Source of the DNA: Thermoplasmata archaeon
GTDB taxonomy: Archaea > Thermoplasmatota > Thermoplasmata > Lutacidiplasmatales > UBA184
Reading direction: 5' to 3'
Assembly: GCA_027314165.1 (NCBI GenBank)
Contig: DAHVCH010000005.1
Location: 1 to 64,000, forward strand
Length of the DNA: 64,000 bases
Each line of letters begins with the position of its first letter. Position 1 is the first letter of the stretch. Shown here piece by piece: positions 42,376-50,342 of this stretch. Under the pieces are notes generated by a model, which saw only the letters and a list, made by a program, of their open reading frames with translations, was not told the DNA's origin and did not search any database. A program made the position numbers and the translations under genes.

Positions 42376-43536
42376 TCAGTCCACCGCACGAGCCGGGATC
42401 ACCGAGTTGCCGTCGGTGTACATGGTCGAGAGATCGTCGACCTCCGCCAGAAGTCGGGCGGTCTCCGATCCCTTGGGCGTGATCCGATACTCCTCGTTGT
42501 GGTGCACGATCAGCCCTTCCTCGACCAGCTTCCGCAGGTGGAAGGAGAGCTTCGGCGAGTCGTCCAGACCCACGGCCTGCATCGCTTGGGTGAACGAACA
42601 CGGACCCTGCGCCACGCGACGGATGACCGAGCGACGCAGCGGGTTCCCGAGCGCCTCGAGCGTCGAGTGGGTGTTCGGCGCGACGACCGCCGCCCGGATG
42701 TCCTTGAGGTCGGCCGAGGTGGTGTGCCGGGGATCGAAGGTGACGACGAACGGGCCGCGGTCCTCGAGCTTCGCCCGTATGTCGTTCAGGAAGTTGATGA
42801 TGTCCTGACGGCGGTGCCCGACGAGGAGCCGGTCCACTCCCTCGATCACCACGGCGACCTTGTCGCGTTGCGAGGCGAACGACTCGACGACCTCTCGGAT
42901 CCGGGCCGGGTCCTTGAGGTCCGCCGAATAGACCGTAATCCCCGGCTGGGTCTGGATCGCCCGGGGGGTGACCATGAGCACCTCCAGGCTACGCTTGCGC
43001 ACCCATCTTCGGGCCAGGTCATCCACGTCGGGACCCTCCAGCCCGCCCGCCTGGAACTGCAGCTCCTGTCCCGCGAGCTCCAGGACCTTGCGGACCTGGT
43101 CGATCTGGAAGGGCTTGCGGATGTAGTCGAACGCGCCGGCCTTCATGGCCTGGACCGCGGTCTCGACCGTCGCGAACCCGGTGATCATCACCACGAGGGT
43201 CCTCGGCCAGTGCTGCCGCACCTGCTCGAGCAGCTCCATGCCGCTGTGCCGGGGCATCTTGAGGTCGGTCAAGACCACGTCGAAGTCCTGGTGCTCAAGC
43301 TCTTCGAGGGCCTTCTGGACCGAAGGAGCGGTGTGGACGGCGTGGCCCTCGCCCCGGAGGAGCTCGGCGAGCTCCTCGCGGAACATGCTGTCGTCGTCCA
43401 CGACGAGGACCTGCACGCGCGCCGCACCGGGGACCGTAGGATTAAGACTTCCGGTCGGCCGGGCTACGGGCGGGGCCACCTGGGCGGGCGGAGGTCCGAC
43501 CGTCCGGCGCTCGAGCCACTGACCTTCGACGGTCAT
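42376..43536 (-). CDS. Response regulator with REC, DUF835 and winged-helix domains
   Basis: The 386-residue protein has three parts. The receiver (about 40-155) has VQVLVVDDDSMFREELAELL, the phospho-acceptor Asp in VVLTDLKMP, MITGFATVETAVQAMKAGA, and the Lys in YIRKPF. The middle (about 185-300) matches DUF835: LEVLMVTPRAIQTQPGITVY, VAVVIEGVDRLLVGHRRQDI. The end is an ArsR-like winged helix: EALGNPLRRSVIRRVAQGPC, SPKLSFHLRKLVEEGLIVHH. REC-DUF835-wHTH proteins are archaeal; the wHTH implies transcription control. It follows the histidine kinase by 193 bp. Confidence 0.88.
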   Translation of the reverse strand: MTVEGQWLERRTVGPPPAQVAPPVARPTGSLNPTVPGAARVQVLVVDDDSMFREELAELLRGEGHAVHTAPSVQKALEELEHQDFDVVLTDLKMPRHSGMELLEQVRQHWPRTLVVMITGFATVETAVQAMKAGAFDYIRKPFQIDQVRKVLELAGQELQFQAGGLEGPDVDDLARRWVRKRSLEVLMVTPRAIQTQPGITVYSADLKDPARIREVVESFASQRDKVAVVIEGVDRLLVGHRRQDIINFLNDIRAKLEDRGPFVVTFDPRHTTSADLKDIRAAVVAPNTHSTLEALGNPLRRSVIRRVAQGPCSFTQAMQAVGLDDSPKLSFHLRKLVEEGLIVHHNEEYRITPKGSETARLLAEVDDLSTMYTDGNSVIPARAVD

Positions 43537-43729
43537 GGGTCCTCGACACGTTGCCCTCTCAGAGATGGGTCCCCCCGGGCTACCGCCCATCCGAAGCCGG
43601 CGGGCACCGGAGCGGGCGTAGACGACGTCATGTCAATTCCGATGGACGAAGGGCGACTATTTCCTCGCGAGGTGGACTTGATTTCACGTCTGAAAGGGGC
43701 AAGTCGCCAGGCCCCCGACGCGGGGGGGG

Positions 43730-45235
43730 TCAACCGGCCGGGGACATGCCCTCCGCCGACTGCGGAGGCAGGCTCACGCGGAGGGGAAGCCTCACCGTGA
43801 AGACCGCCCCTCCCCGCGGCGCGTTGTGGCCCGTGATGGTGCCCTGGTGGCCCTGCACGATACCGTGGCAGATCGCGAGGCCGAGGCCGGTCCCCTTCCC
43901 CTCCTCCTTCGTCGTGAAGAAGGGCTCGAAGATGTGCGGGAGGGCATCGGGCGCGATGCCCTTGCCGGAATCCGCCACCTCGACGACCCCCATCCCGTGG
44001 TCCTCGCGGACCTCGATCGAGATCTTCCCGACCCCCTCGATCGCCTCGTAGGCGTTGTTGAGCAGGTTCGTGAGGACCTGTACGAGCTGTCCCCGGTCGC
44101 CGCTGATGGGGACCGGGGCGTCGGGGTACCGTTCGTCCAGCTCGACCTCGGCCGACTGCTTCCCCCGGAGGAACTCCACCGCGTCCTTCACCACTCGCGA
44201 GAGGTCCAGGTCCTGGATGTGAGGTTCGCTCCTCCGAGAGAACTCGAGAAGGTTCCGGACGATCTTCGCGGCCACCTCCACCTGCGCCGTGATGGAGGTG
44301 AGCCTCGAATCCAGCCAGGGGTCCGGGTTCCTGCGGCGGATGCTTTCGGCCACGAGGAGCACGTTCGCCAGGGGGGTGTTGATCTCGTGCGCGACCCCCG
44401 CCGCGAGACGCCCCAGGGACGCCAGGCGTTCCGCATGCGCGGCTCCTCGCTCCCAGGCCTTCTGGACGGTGAGGTCCACCGCGACGCCGAGGTAGTGCGT
44501 CACCTTCCCATCCTCGTCCCGGATCGCGGTGATCGTCAGGAAGACCGGTCGCTCGTTCCCCTTCCGGTCCCGGTTCAAGATCTCCCCGGACCAGTGCCCG
44601 AGCTCCGGGTTCGTGAGGTCCTTCCACATTCGTTCGTACACCACGATGGGGGTCTTCCGGCTGCGCACCAGGTTGGGCTTCTTCCCCAGGCACTCGCTCC
44701 GCGAGTAGCCGTAGGTGCGCTCGAAGGCCGGGTTCACGTCGACCAGCGTCCCGGTGGGGTCGGTCAGCTCCATGGCGTTCGTCGAGGTGAGGAAGGCCTC
44801 GTAGAACAGCCTCGCCCGTTCTCGGTCCGAGACCTTCTCTGTCTCGTCGCTGAAGGTCGCCACGACCATCGAAGGATGGCCCTCCTCCTCGAGGAGCGGC
44901 CAGATGTCGACGTGGGCGTACCGATGGAGTCCCTTGGAGGTCAGAGGTACGTCACGGAGAGCGGCGGGGGTCCGAGCCTTCAGCGACTTGACGATGGCGG
45001 CCACAACGGGGCCGTCGCGCAGACCTTCGACCTCGGTGAGGTCCTTCCCTACCAGGCTCTCGGCCCTTCCGGTGGTCCGGAAGAACGCCGCGTTCGCCCA
45101 GACGAGGCGGCAGGGTGCCTGGACGACGCAGACCCCGCAGGGAGCAGGGCCCATGAGGCTGTCCACGGTCCGTAGGAGGTCGTGACCGGGCATCCACCCA
45201 CCGCGTGGTGCTAAACGCCGCTCACGCTTGAACAT
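43730..45235 (-). CDS. PAS-domain sensor histidine kinase
   Basis: The 501-residue protein has two PAS domains (about 18-120 and 145-260, the second with DVNPAFERTYGYSRSECLGK and a PAC end VTHYLGVAVDLTVQK), then the kinase core. The phospho-acceptor His is in LAAGVAHEINTPLANVLLVA, the N box in LVQVLTNLLNNAYEAIEGVG, and the G boxes in VVEVADSGKGIAPDALPHIF and EEGKGTGLGLAICHG. There is no membrane segment, so it senses a cytosolic signal, perhaps redox or a small ligand. It pairs with the REC-DUF835-wHTH protein. ATG 45193 is an alternative start. Confidence 0.92.
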   Translation of the reverse strand: MFKRERRLAPRGGWMPGHDLLRTVDSLMGPAPCGVCVVQAPCRLVWANAAFFRTTGRAESLVGKDLTEVEGLRDGPVVAAIVKSLKARTPAALRDVPLTSKGLHRYAHVDIWPLLEEEGHPSMVVATFSDETEKVSDRERARLFYEAFLTSTNAMELTDPTGTLVDVNPAFERTYGYSRSECLGKKPNLVRSRKTPIVVYERMWKDLTNPELGHWSGEILNRDRKGNERPVFLTITAIRDEDGKVTHYLGVAVDLTVQKAWERGAAHAERLASLGRLAAGVAHEINTPLANVLLVAESIRRRNPDPWLDSRLTSITAQVEVAAKIVRNLLEFSRRSEPHIQDLDLSRVVKDAVEFLRGKQSAEVELDERYPDAPVPISGDRGQLVQVLTNLLNNAYEAIEGVGKISIEVREDHGMGVVEVADSGKGIAPDALPHIFEPFFTTKEEGKGTGLGLAICHGIVQGHQGTITGHNAPRGGAVFTVRLPLRVSLPPQSAEGMSPAG

Positions 45236-45341
45236 GACGAACGGGGACGGGAGGAGGCCGGGGTCAGAGGGCGCCGCCTCCGCGACGGGTGAAGCCGACT
45301 TGACGAGGTGTTCTTCCCCACCATGCGGGTCAATACAAGGG

Positions 45342-45800
45342 ATGCAGGCAGCTCCAGGGGCGACGCTGGTGGTCATCAACGAGAACCCCTCCTTGGCGGC
45401 GGGGCTCTCCGACCTCTTCGAAGCGGAGGGGTACAGGGTCTGCTGCGCGAAGGACCTTCGGGATGCCGAGCGGTTGCTCTCGGACATCTCGGAGAGCGAA
45501 CATCCGCTCTTGGTGGCCGCCTCGAACGGACATTACAGTCCCGCCGTCAACGGCTGGAGGGAGGGGCGACTTTCGGCCGTGCCGCTGGTCGTCGTCGGGT
45601 CCCGAGACCCCGGCCTCCGCTCGAAGGGGCTCCTGCACGTCGTCCATCTTCCCCTCAACGTGGCCCGCTTCCTCGCCGTGATCCTCGCGATCTCCGCTCC
45701 GACCGACATGGCCAACGAGACCCCCGTCGCCCATGACGGCACCGACCTTCCGGGTCAGGTCCCCCGACCGGCGGGCCCGCGGGGGAGCATAGGAGCATGA
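45342..45800 (+). CDS. Pseudo-receiver (REC-like) domain protein
   Basis: A 152-residue protein whose first 115 residues follow a receiver fold: ATLVVINENPSLAAGLSDLF, EGYRVCCAKDLRDAERLL and a third strand HPLLVAASNGHYSPA where a true receiver has the phospho-Asp. That Asp is absent (Ala-Ala-Ser-Asn), and the first acidic pair is Asn-Glu. The switch Thr/Ser and Lys regions are also altered. It probably senses or binds without phosphorylation. Its stop overlaps the next CBS gene (ATGA). ATG 45228 would add 38 residues; the assignment is moderate. Confidence 0.6.
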   Translation: MQAAPGATLVVINENPSLAAGLSDLFEAEGYRVCCAKDLRDAERLLSDISESEHPLLVAASNGHYSPAVNGWREGRLSAVPLVVVGSRDPGLRSKGLLHVVHLPLNVARFLAVILAISAPTDMANETPVAHDGTDLPGQVPRPAGPRGSIGA

Positions 45801-46357
45801 AGAGCGCGGGAGAGACCACGCTCCTGGCCGAGCGAGTCATGGACCGGATGACCCAGAAGGTCGTCGTGGTGCAGGTCTCGGACCCGCTCGACCTTGTCGT
45901 CTCTCGCATGCGGTCGCTGGGGATCTCCGGCTTCCCGGTCATGGACCCTTACGGCCGGCTGGCCGGGGTCATCAGCGAGATCGACATCGCCCGCAGCATC
46001 TCACCGGTGAAGGGCGTGGAGTCCTTCCCCGGCTTCCTTGAGGTGTTCCTGCGCGCTCCGCGCGACGAGTCCAGCGACCCGTTCAAGGTCCTCCGGGACC
46101 GGCTGCACCACTTCCGCGCAGGAGGGTGCATGACCTCGCCCGCGGTCACGATCCTTCCGGGCGCTTCCCTTGCCGAGGCGGCCGCGATCATGGATGACCA
46201 AGGGATCAACCGGCTCCCTGTGGTCGGCGAGGGAAGGCTTCTCGGCATCATCACTCGGACGGACATCGTCAAGGCCGTGGCTCACCCCCTCCCCTATCCC
46301 CCGGTCCACGAGCCCGTGGGCAGGCCTCAAACGCGGGGCCAGGGGATGGCGGCATGA
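45797..46357 (+). CDS. CBS-domain pair protein
   Basis: The 186-residue protein has CBS1 (AERVMDRMTQKVVVVQVSDP to LAGVISEIDIARS) and CBS2 (AGGCMTSPAVTILPGASLAE to LLGIITRTDIVKAV), joined by a linker FPGFLEVFLRAPRDESSDPF that matches its paralogues. The C-terminal 30 residues are Pro/Arg-rich. It is the second gene of a three-gene run (pseudo-receiver, CBS, CBS) with 4-bp overlaps, so the three products are made together and may interact. Confidence 0.92.
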   Translation: MKSAGETTLLAERVMDRMTQKVVVVQVSDPLDLVVSRMRSLGISGFPVMDPYGRLAGVISEIDIARSISPVKGVESFPGFLEVFLRAPRDESSDPFKVLRDRLHHFRAGGCMTSPAVTILPGASLAEAAAIMDDQGINRLPVVGEGRLLGIITRTDIVKAVAHPLPYPPVHEPVGRPQTRGQGMAA

Positions 46358-46935
46358 CGCATGGCCCCGGCGGGATCCACCGCGCACGGAGGGCGGCCGT
46401 GGGCTCCGCGAGAGCGGGGCATCATCCTTCCTCGGCCGCACGTGTCACCGAGCCGCCGACGGGGCCCGTTCGCGTGCGAGAGGCCATGACCGTCCCCGTC
46501 GTGCAGCTTGCGCCGCACGACGCTCTCGCGGTGGCCCTGGCGAGGCTACGCAACGCGGATGTGACCGGGGGCCCGGTGGTCTCCGAGGACGGTCAGGTCC
46601 TCGGTGTGCTGAGCGAGCGAGACATCGCGAAGGCCGTCGGCGCGCGCTGGCTGAGCTCCCGACCCCTGGAGGTGCTGGACCTGGTGCTCCCCGGTTCCCC
46701 TTGGGCGCGCCCCGACGCACTTCGGAGCTTGAGGGAAGGTCTACAAGGGCTCCTGGTGGAGGACGCCATGACCACTCCCCCCGAGACGGTGGAGGCGGAC
46801 GCCCCGCTGGGGGAGGCGGTCCGACGGATGAAGCTCCGACGGGTGAACCGGCTTCCTGTCGTTCAGGACGGCAAGCTCGTGGGCATCTTGACCCGCCGCG
46901 ACCTCCTCGGGCACTGGCCCCTCAGTAGGACGTAG
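46354..46935 (+). CDS. CBS-domain pair protein
   Basis: The 193-residue protein starts with about 40 residues of low complexity, then CBS1 (VREAMTVPVVQLAPHDALAV to VLGVLSERDIAKAVGA), the paralogue linker (SSRPLEVLDLVLPGSPWARP) and CBS2 (VEDAMTTPPETVEADAPLGE to LVGILTRRDLLGHW). Its ATG overlaps the stop of the upstream CBS gene. CBS pairs of this kind bind adenosine nucleotides; no effector domain is attached. Confidence 0.92.
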   Translation: MTHGPGGIHRARRAAVGSARAGHHPSSAARVTEPPTGPVRVREAMTVPVVQLAPHDALAVALARLRNADVTGGPVVSEDGQVLGVLSERDIAKAVGARWLSSRPLEVLDLVLPGSPWARPDALRSLREGLQGLLVEDAMTTPPETVEADAPLGEAVRRMKLRRVNRLPVVQDGKLVGILTRRDLLGHWPLSRT

Positions 46936-47067
46936 CGGCCAGCTCGGCCCTCCGGTCTCCGCTCGAGGTCGATGGCCGGTGCCCGTCACGTCGCACCGAG
47001 ACAGGGCGCGCGCGCACTCGGCCCGCGGCCCGAGATCGGGTCGGATGCGCGAGCGGCGACCACGTGT

Positions 47068-47574
47068 TCAAGCAGGTGGAGCGCCCGCGACCGGGACCTT
47101 TCGGTCCTGTCGTTGGGCCGCGACCGCTGCCGAGACCGGGTGGGTCCGGGCCTTGGCCACCATCACCGAACACTTCGCCTGCTGGACCAGCGCGGTCGAC
47201 ACGCTGCCGAGCAGGAGACGCTGGGTCCGCGACAGCCCCCGGGCCCCGACGACCAGCAGGTCCGCCGGTTCCCTATCGAGGTAGTCGAGGATCGCGTCGA
47301 CCGGGCTCCCGTCCAGCACGGCGAACCCGACATCCTTCACGCCGCGGGCTCGGGCGCGCTCGACGTCACGCGTGACCAGCTCCCAGTGGTAACGCACCTG
47401 CTGCTCGTCCGGGACCGCCGGGACCGGCCCGGTGAGATAGTAGATGTTGACGATCGGCACGACACTGATCACGCGCAGCGCCGCCCCAAGCTGTCGGGAC
47501 AGCTCCACCGACTGGTCCAGGGCATCCTCGCCCGACGTTGATCCGTCCACGCACACGACGATGCTCTTCACCAT
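47068..47574 (-). CDS. Universal stress protein (UspA family)
   Basis: The 168-residue protein has KSIVVCVDGSTSGEDALDQS at the N-terminus and the ATP-binding signature G-x2-G-x9-G-S in VVGARGLSRTQRLLLGSVST, so it is the ATP-binding type. The final 25 residues extend past the fold. It lies between CBS genes, a combination common in energy or hypoxia stress sets. Confidence 0.94.
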   Translation of the reverse strand: MVKSIVVCVDGSTSGEDALDQSVELSRQLGAALRVISVVPIVNIYYLTGPVPAVPDEQQVRYHWELVTRDVERARARGVKDVGFAVLDGSPVDAILDYLDREPADLLVVGARGLSRTQRLLLGSVSTALVQQAKCSVMVAKARTHPVSAAVAAQRQDRKVPVAGAPPA

Positions 47575-47644
47575 CGACCTCGCCTCCCTGACTCCTCTGA
47601 CCTTCTGTGGATCCTCTCGTTCGACCTCGTGTCGTTCCCACGAG

Positions 47645-48202
47645 CTAACGCTGCCCTTCGGTCGTCACGAGGCGCGGCCGCCCGGGGTGGGCCGCGGGGA
47701 TGAGGCGAGCCGGGAGGTTCGCACTGCGGCGCACCTCGCCGGCGAGCGCGATGATCGCGTCCTGCCGGGTCAGGATCCCCACCATCCGACCCTTCTGCAG
47801 GACCGGAAGCCGGTTGACCCCGAACTGGCGGAGGACCCGGATCGCTTCCTCGAGGGTGTCGTCGGCCTCGATGGTCACCGGACGGGCCGACATGACCTCC
47901 TCGACCCGCGCGTGTTCGAGCCGCCGGCGGGTGGCCTCCAACGAGGAGACGCCGCCGGCCGACGGCGCTTCGAGCAGGAGGTCGAGCAATCCCCGGGGAG
48001 AACCGACGCCCGTGGCCCGGTGAAGCTCCTTGATGATGTCGCGCTCGCTGATGATGCCGACCAGGTCCCCATCGGCGTTCAGCACCGGAAGGCCCGAGAT
48101 GTGGTGCTCCCGCAGGATCCCGGCCGCGGTCGCGAGCGTGTCGGAAGGGCGCACGAACCGCACGGGGCGGGTCATGGCATCGGTGACCATCTTTTCGTGC
48201 AT
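47645..48202 (-). CDS. CBS-domain pair protein
   Basis: From ATG 48202 the protein has 185 residues: CBS1 (VTDAMTRPVRFVRPSDTLAT to LVGIISERDIIKELH), linker GLLDLLLEAPSAGGVSSLEA, CBS2 (VEEVMSARPVTIEADDTLEE to MVGILTRQDAIIAL), then a 30-residue basic tail. A TATA-like string (minus strand GAAATACTG, about 48224-48232) lies about 26 nt upstream, which rules out the longer frame from 48394. Confidence 0.92.
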   Translation of the reverse strand: MHEKMVTDAMTRPVRFVRPSDTLATAAGILREHHISGLPVLNADGDLVGIISERDIIKELHRATGVGSPRGLLDLLLEAPSAGGVSSLEATRRRLEHARVEEVMSARPVTIEADDTLEEAIRVLRQFGVNRLPVLQKGRMVGILTRQDAIIALAGEVRRSANLPARLIPAAHPGRPRLVTTEGQR

Positions 48203-48440
48203 GTCCGGCGGACCCGATAGGCAGTATTTCCCCGGATGGTGAAGCCGGCTTGACGGGCGGCCCGGGGGTTCCGGCGCGGACGCGGGGTCGCCCGATCCCT
48301 CCGCCCCTGTTCGCTCGAGGTCAGGAGAGGATCTCGGCGCGCGAGAGGGCGATGCCCGTCCGCTGGGAGAGAAGGGCTGAGCCATCCGGTGCATCCGTCT
48401 TCACTCGCCGTTCAAGTATCACCGGAGGCAAGGAGGTCTG

Positions 48441-48920
48441 ATGGCGCAACTGTCCGTTCCTCGGGTCCCGCTCCCCTCGACCGTCGAGGAGGTCATGACC
48501 CGCGAGGTCATCTGCCTCCGCGAGACCGCCTCGCTCCGGTCTGCCGCGGCCACACTGCGAAGGAACCGGATCTCCGGGGCGCCCGTGACGGATGCCGACG
48601 GGCGGCTGAAGGGCGTGCTGAGCGAGCGGGACATCGTCGAAGCCGCCCTGGCCGGACTGATGATGGAGGACCCGCGGAAGTGGCTCGACATGCTCCTGGG
48701 CAGCTCCCCCGTGGACCTCGAAGGGGCGTTCCGGGTGCTTCGCGGTCGCCTGGCGGCGCTCAAGGTCGAGGAGGTCATGACCTCCGAGGTGCTCACCGTG
48801 GCTCCGGAGACCCTTCAGGCGCACGCCGCGGAGCGGATGGACTCACGCGGGATCCACCGGCTACCGGTGCTCCGCGAAGGCCGACTGGTCGGAATGGTCG
48901 CGCGTTCGGCCCTGAGGTAA
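48441..48920 (+). CDS. CBS-domain pair protein
   Basis: The 159-residue protein has CBS1 (VEEVMTREVICLRETASLRS to LKGVLSERDIVEAAL), linker KWLDMLLGSSPVDLEGAFRV and CBS2 (VEEVMTSEVLTVAPETLQAH to LVGMVARSALR). It shares layout and linker with the other four CBS proteins. It is divergent from the CBS gene at 47645; GTTCAAGTATCACC about 25 nt upstream contains a TATA-like string. Confidence 0.92.
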   Translation: MAQLSVPRVPLPSTVEEVMTREVICLRETASLRSAAATLRRNRISGAPVTDADGRLKGVLSERDIVEAALAGLMMEDPRKWLDMLLGSSPVDLEGAFRVLRGRLAALKVEEVMTSEVLTVAPETLQAHAAERMDSRGIHRLPVLREGRLVGMVARSALR

Positions 48921-48998
48921 CCCGCACCTGCAGCCCAACGGCGCTACGGACCCGCGGGTCGAGCTTCTCGAGAGCGCGGTCTCCAGCGATCGGAGCGA

Positions 48999-49024
48999 CG
49001 GGGGGACGGGGGGACGGGGGGAGG
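48999..49024. repeat. Tandem G6-AC repeat (G-quadruplex-type tract)
   Basis: Three runs of six G separated by AC, ending in AGG, between the convergent ends of the CBS gene and the cupredoxin-like gene. It could act as a transcription stop or roadblock. Confidence 0.8.
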
Positions 49025-49074
49025 ATTGCCCCTCCCCCGACCGCCTTCGTTCGAGGCGGGCCGTGGTTCGCCTT

Positions 49075-49722
49075 TCAGCTCACCGTGATGGTGCCGCTCA
49101 TGAACCCGGGCGCCGCCATCGAGTTGATGTCGCACGGGGCCTGGCAGAGCCAGGTGTAGCTGCCGGGCGTCGTGAACACCACGCTGAAGGTGATGACCGT
49201 CGGCTGGTTCGGCCCGACGGCCGGGGGCATGACGACGTTGAGAACCTGTCCCTTGAGGATGCTGAAGGTGTGCGAGACGTCGCCCGCCGGCAGCGACGAA
49301 AGGGCGCCCGTAGGTGCTCCAGGGACACCGCCCGAGACGGTCTCGGTGCCGTCCAGGGTCCCGATCACCTGGGAGATGCTCGAGGAGACGTTGTTGACGC
49401 CGTTGTCGTAGTTCATGACCTGGAAGTTGATCTGCGTGTTCGCCGGGACGGAGAAGTTCGCGGGAAGGTACTGGTCCATACCGCCAGGAGTGGTCACGAT
49501 CGTCAGGTACATGGCGACAGGCCCGGAGCTGGAAGGGCTGGTCGAGGGAGTGGTCGCCGCGGGCGCCGAGGGATTGCCGACCCCCACGTCGTACATCATC
49601 GCGAAGCCGAACCATCCGACCACAAGGGTCACTCCCACCAAGGCGATGGCCCCCAACGCCGTCCATCCCACGCTTGCCGACGGAGCATCCTTGGAGCTGC
49701 GCCCCTTCACGTCGCTCGTCAT
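49075..49722 (-). CDS. Membrane-anchored cupredoxin-like protein
   Basis: From ATG 49722 the protein has 215 residues: a short basic cytosolic start, one membrane helix (about 20-45, ALGAIALVGVTLVVGWFGFA), a Ser/Thr/Pro linker, and an extracytoplasmic beta-sandwich. The C-terminal half looks like a cupredoxin: H151 in GDVSHTFSI, then TTPGSYTWLCQAPCDINSMA with C193 and C197, and M202 or M208. A CuA site would have C-x3-C-x3-H-x2-M; here the His position is Ser. So copper binding is likely altered. A TATA-like CATATC lies about 37 nt upstream. Confidence 0.72.
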   Translation of the reverse strand: MTSDVKGRSSKDAPSASVGWTALGAIALVGVTLVVGWFGFAMMYDVGVGNPSAPAATTPSTSPSSSGPVAMYLTIVTTPGGMDQYLPANFSVPANTQINFQVMNYDNGVNNVSSSISQVIGTLDGTETVSGGVPGAPTGALSSLPAGDVSHTFSILKGQVLNVVMPPAVGPNQPTVITFSVVFTTPGSYTWLCQAPCDINSMAAPGFMSGTITVS

Positions 49723-49812
49723 GTTCACCCTCGAGGCCACCAACCCAGGGGACGAGATATGAGGCGAAGGTGAAGTCAGATTGACCTCACCGGTAGGGTA
49801 TTCCGGAAGGTT

Positions 49813-49820
49813 GATTAATG
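49813..49820 (+). promoter_or_regulatory. TATA-like box of the OsmC gene
   Basis: GATTAATG lies about 23 nt before ATG 49839, fitting a leaderless start and deciding against the upstream ATG 49818, which overlaps it. Confidence 0.55.
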
Positions 49821-49838
49821 TCCCGCCCTCCCGGGGCC

Positions 49839-50279
49839 ATGGCAGTAACGCGGCGTGCGCACGCAAAGTGGGAAGGCGACCTCCTGAACGGCAAGGGAAC
49901 CGTCAAGACCGAATCCCCGGCCCTTCCCGAAACCGCCCTGACCTGGAAGGCGAGAGCGGAGAACCCCGGGAGCATGACCAGCCCCGAGGAGCTCCTCGCG
50001 GCCGCGCATGCCTCCTGTTTCGCGATGGCCCTCTCCAACGGGTTGGCCAAGGCCGGGACGCCCGCCACCCTCGTCCGCGCCTCGGCGGCCTGCACCTTCG
50101 AGAAGGTCGGCGACGGCTTCAAGGTCACCAAGATGGAACTCACGGTGAACGCCAAGGTGCCGGGGATCGAGGCCCAGCGGTTCGAGGAGATCGCGAAGAG
50201 CACCGGCGAGTCGGGCTGTCCCATCTCCAAGGCGCTGATGGGGAACGTCGAGATCTCGGTGAGCGCGCACCTCGAGTAG
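49839..50279 (+). CDS. OsmC/Ohr-family peroxiredoxin-like protein
   Basis: The 146-residue protein has the OsmC fold with its two redox cysteines: one in AAAHASCFAMALSNGLAKAG and one in TGESGCPISKALMG. SPEELLAAAHASCF is the standard family motif. These proteins reduce organic or lipid hydroperoxides using dithiols. The gene is divergent from the cupredoxin-like gene and convergent with the ABC permease. Confidence 0.93.
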   Translation: MAVTRRAHAKWEGDLLNGKGTVKTESPALPETALTWKARAENPGSMTSPEELLAAAHASCFAMALSNGLAKAGTPATLVRASAACTFEKVGDGFKVTKMELTVNAKVPGIEAQRFEEIAKSTGESGCPISKALMGNVEISVSAHLE

Positions 50280-50342
50280 ACCCCGTCGGAGGCGGCCGAG
50301 GTCGCCCCCCCGCGGGTCTTCCCGCCCGCCCCCCCTGCATCC

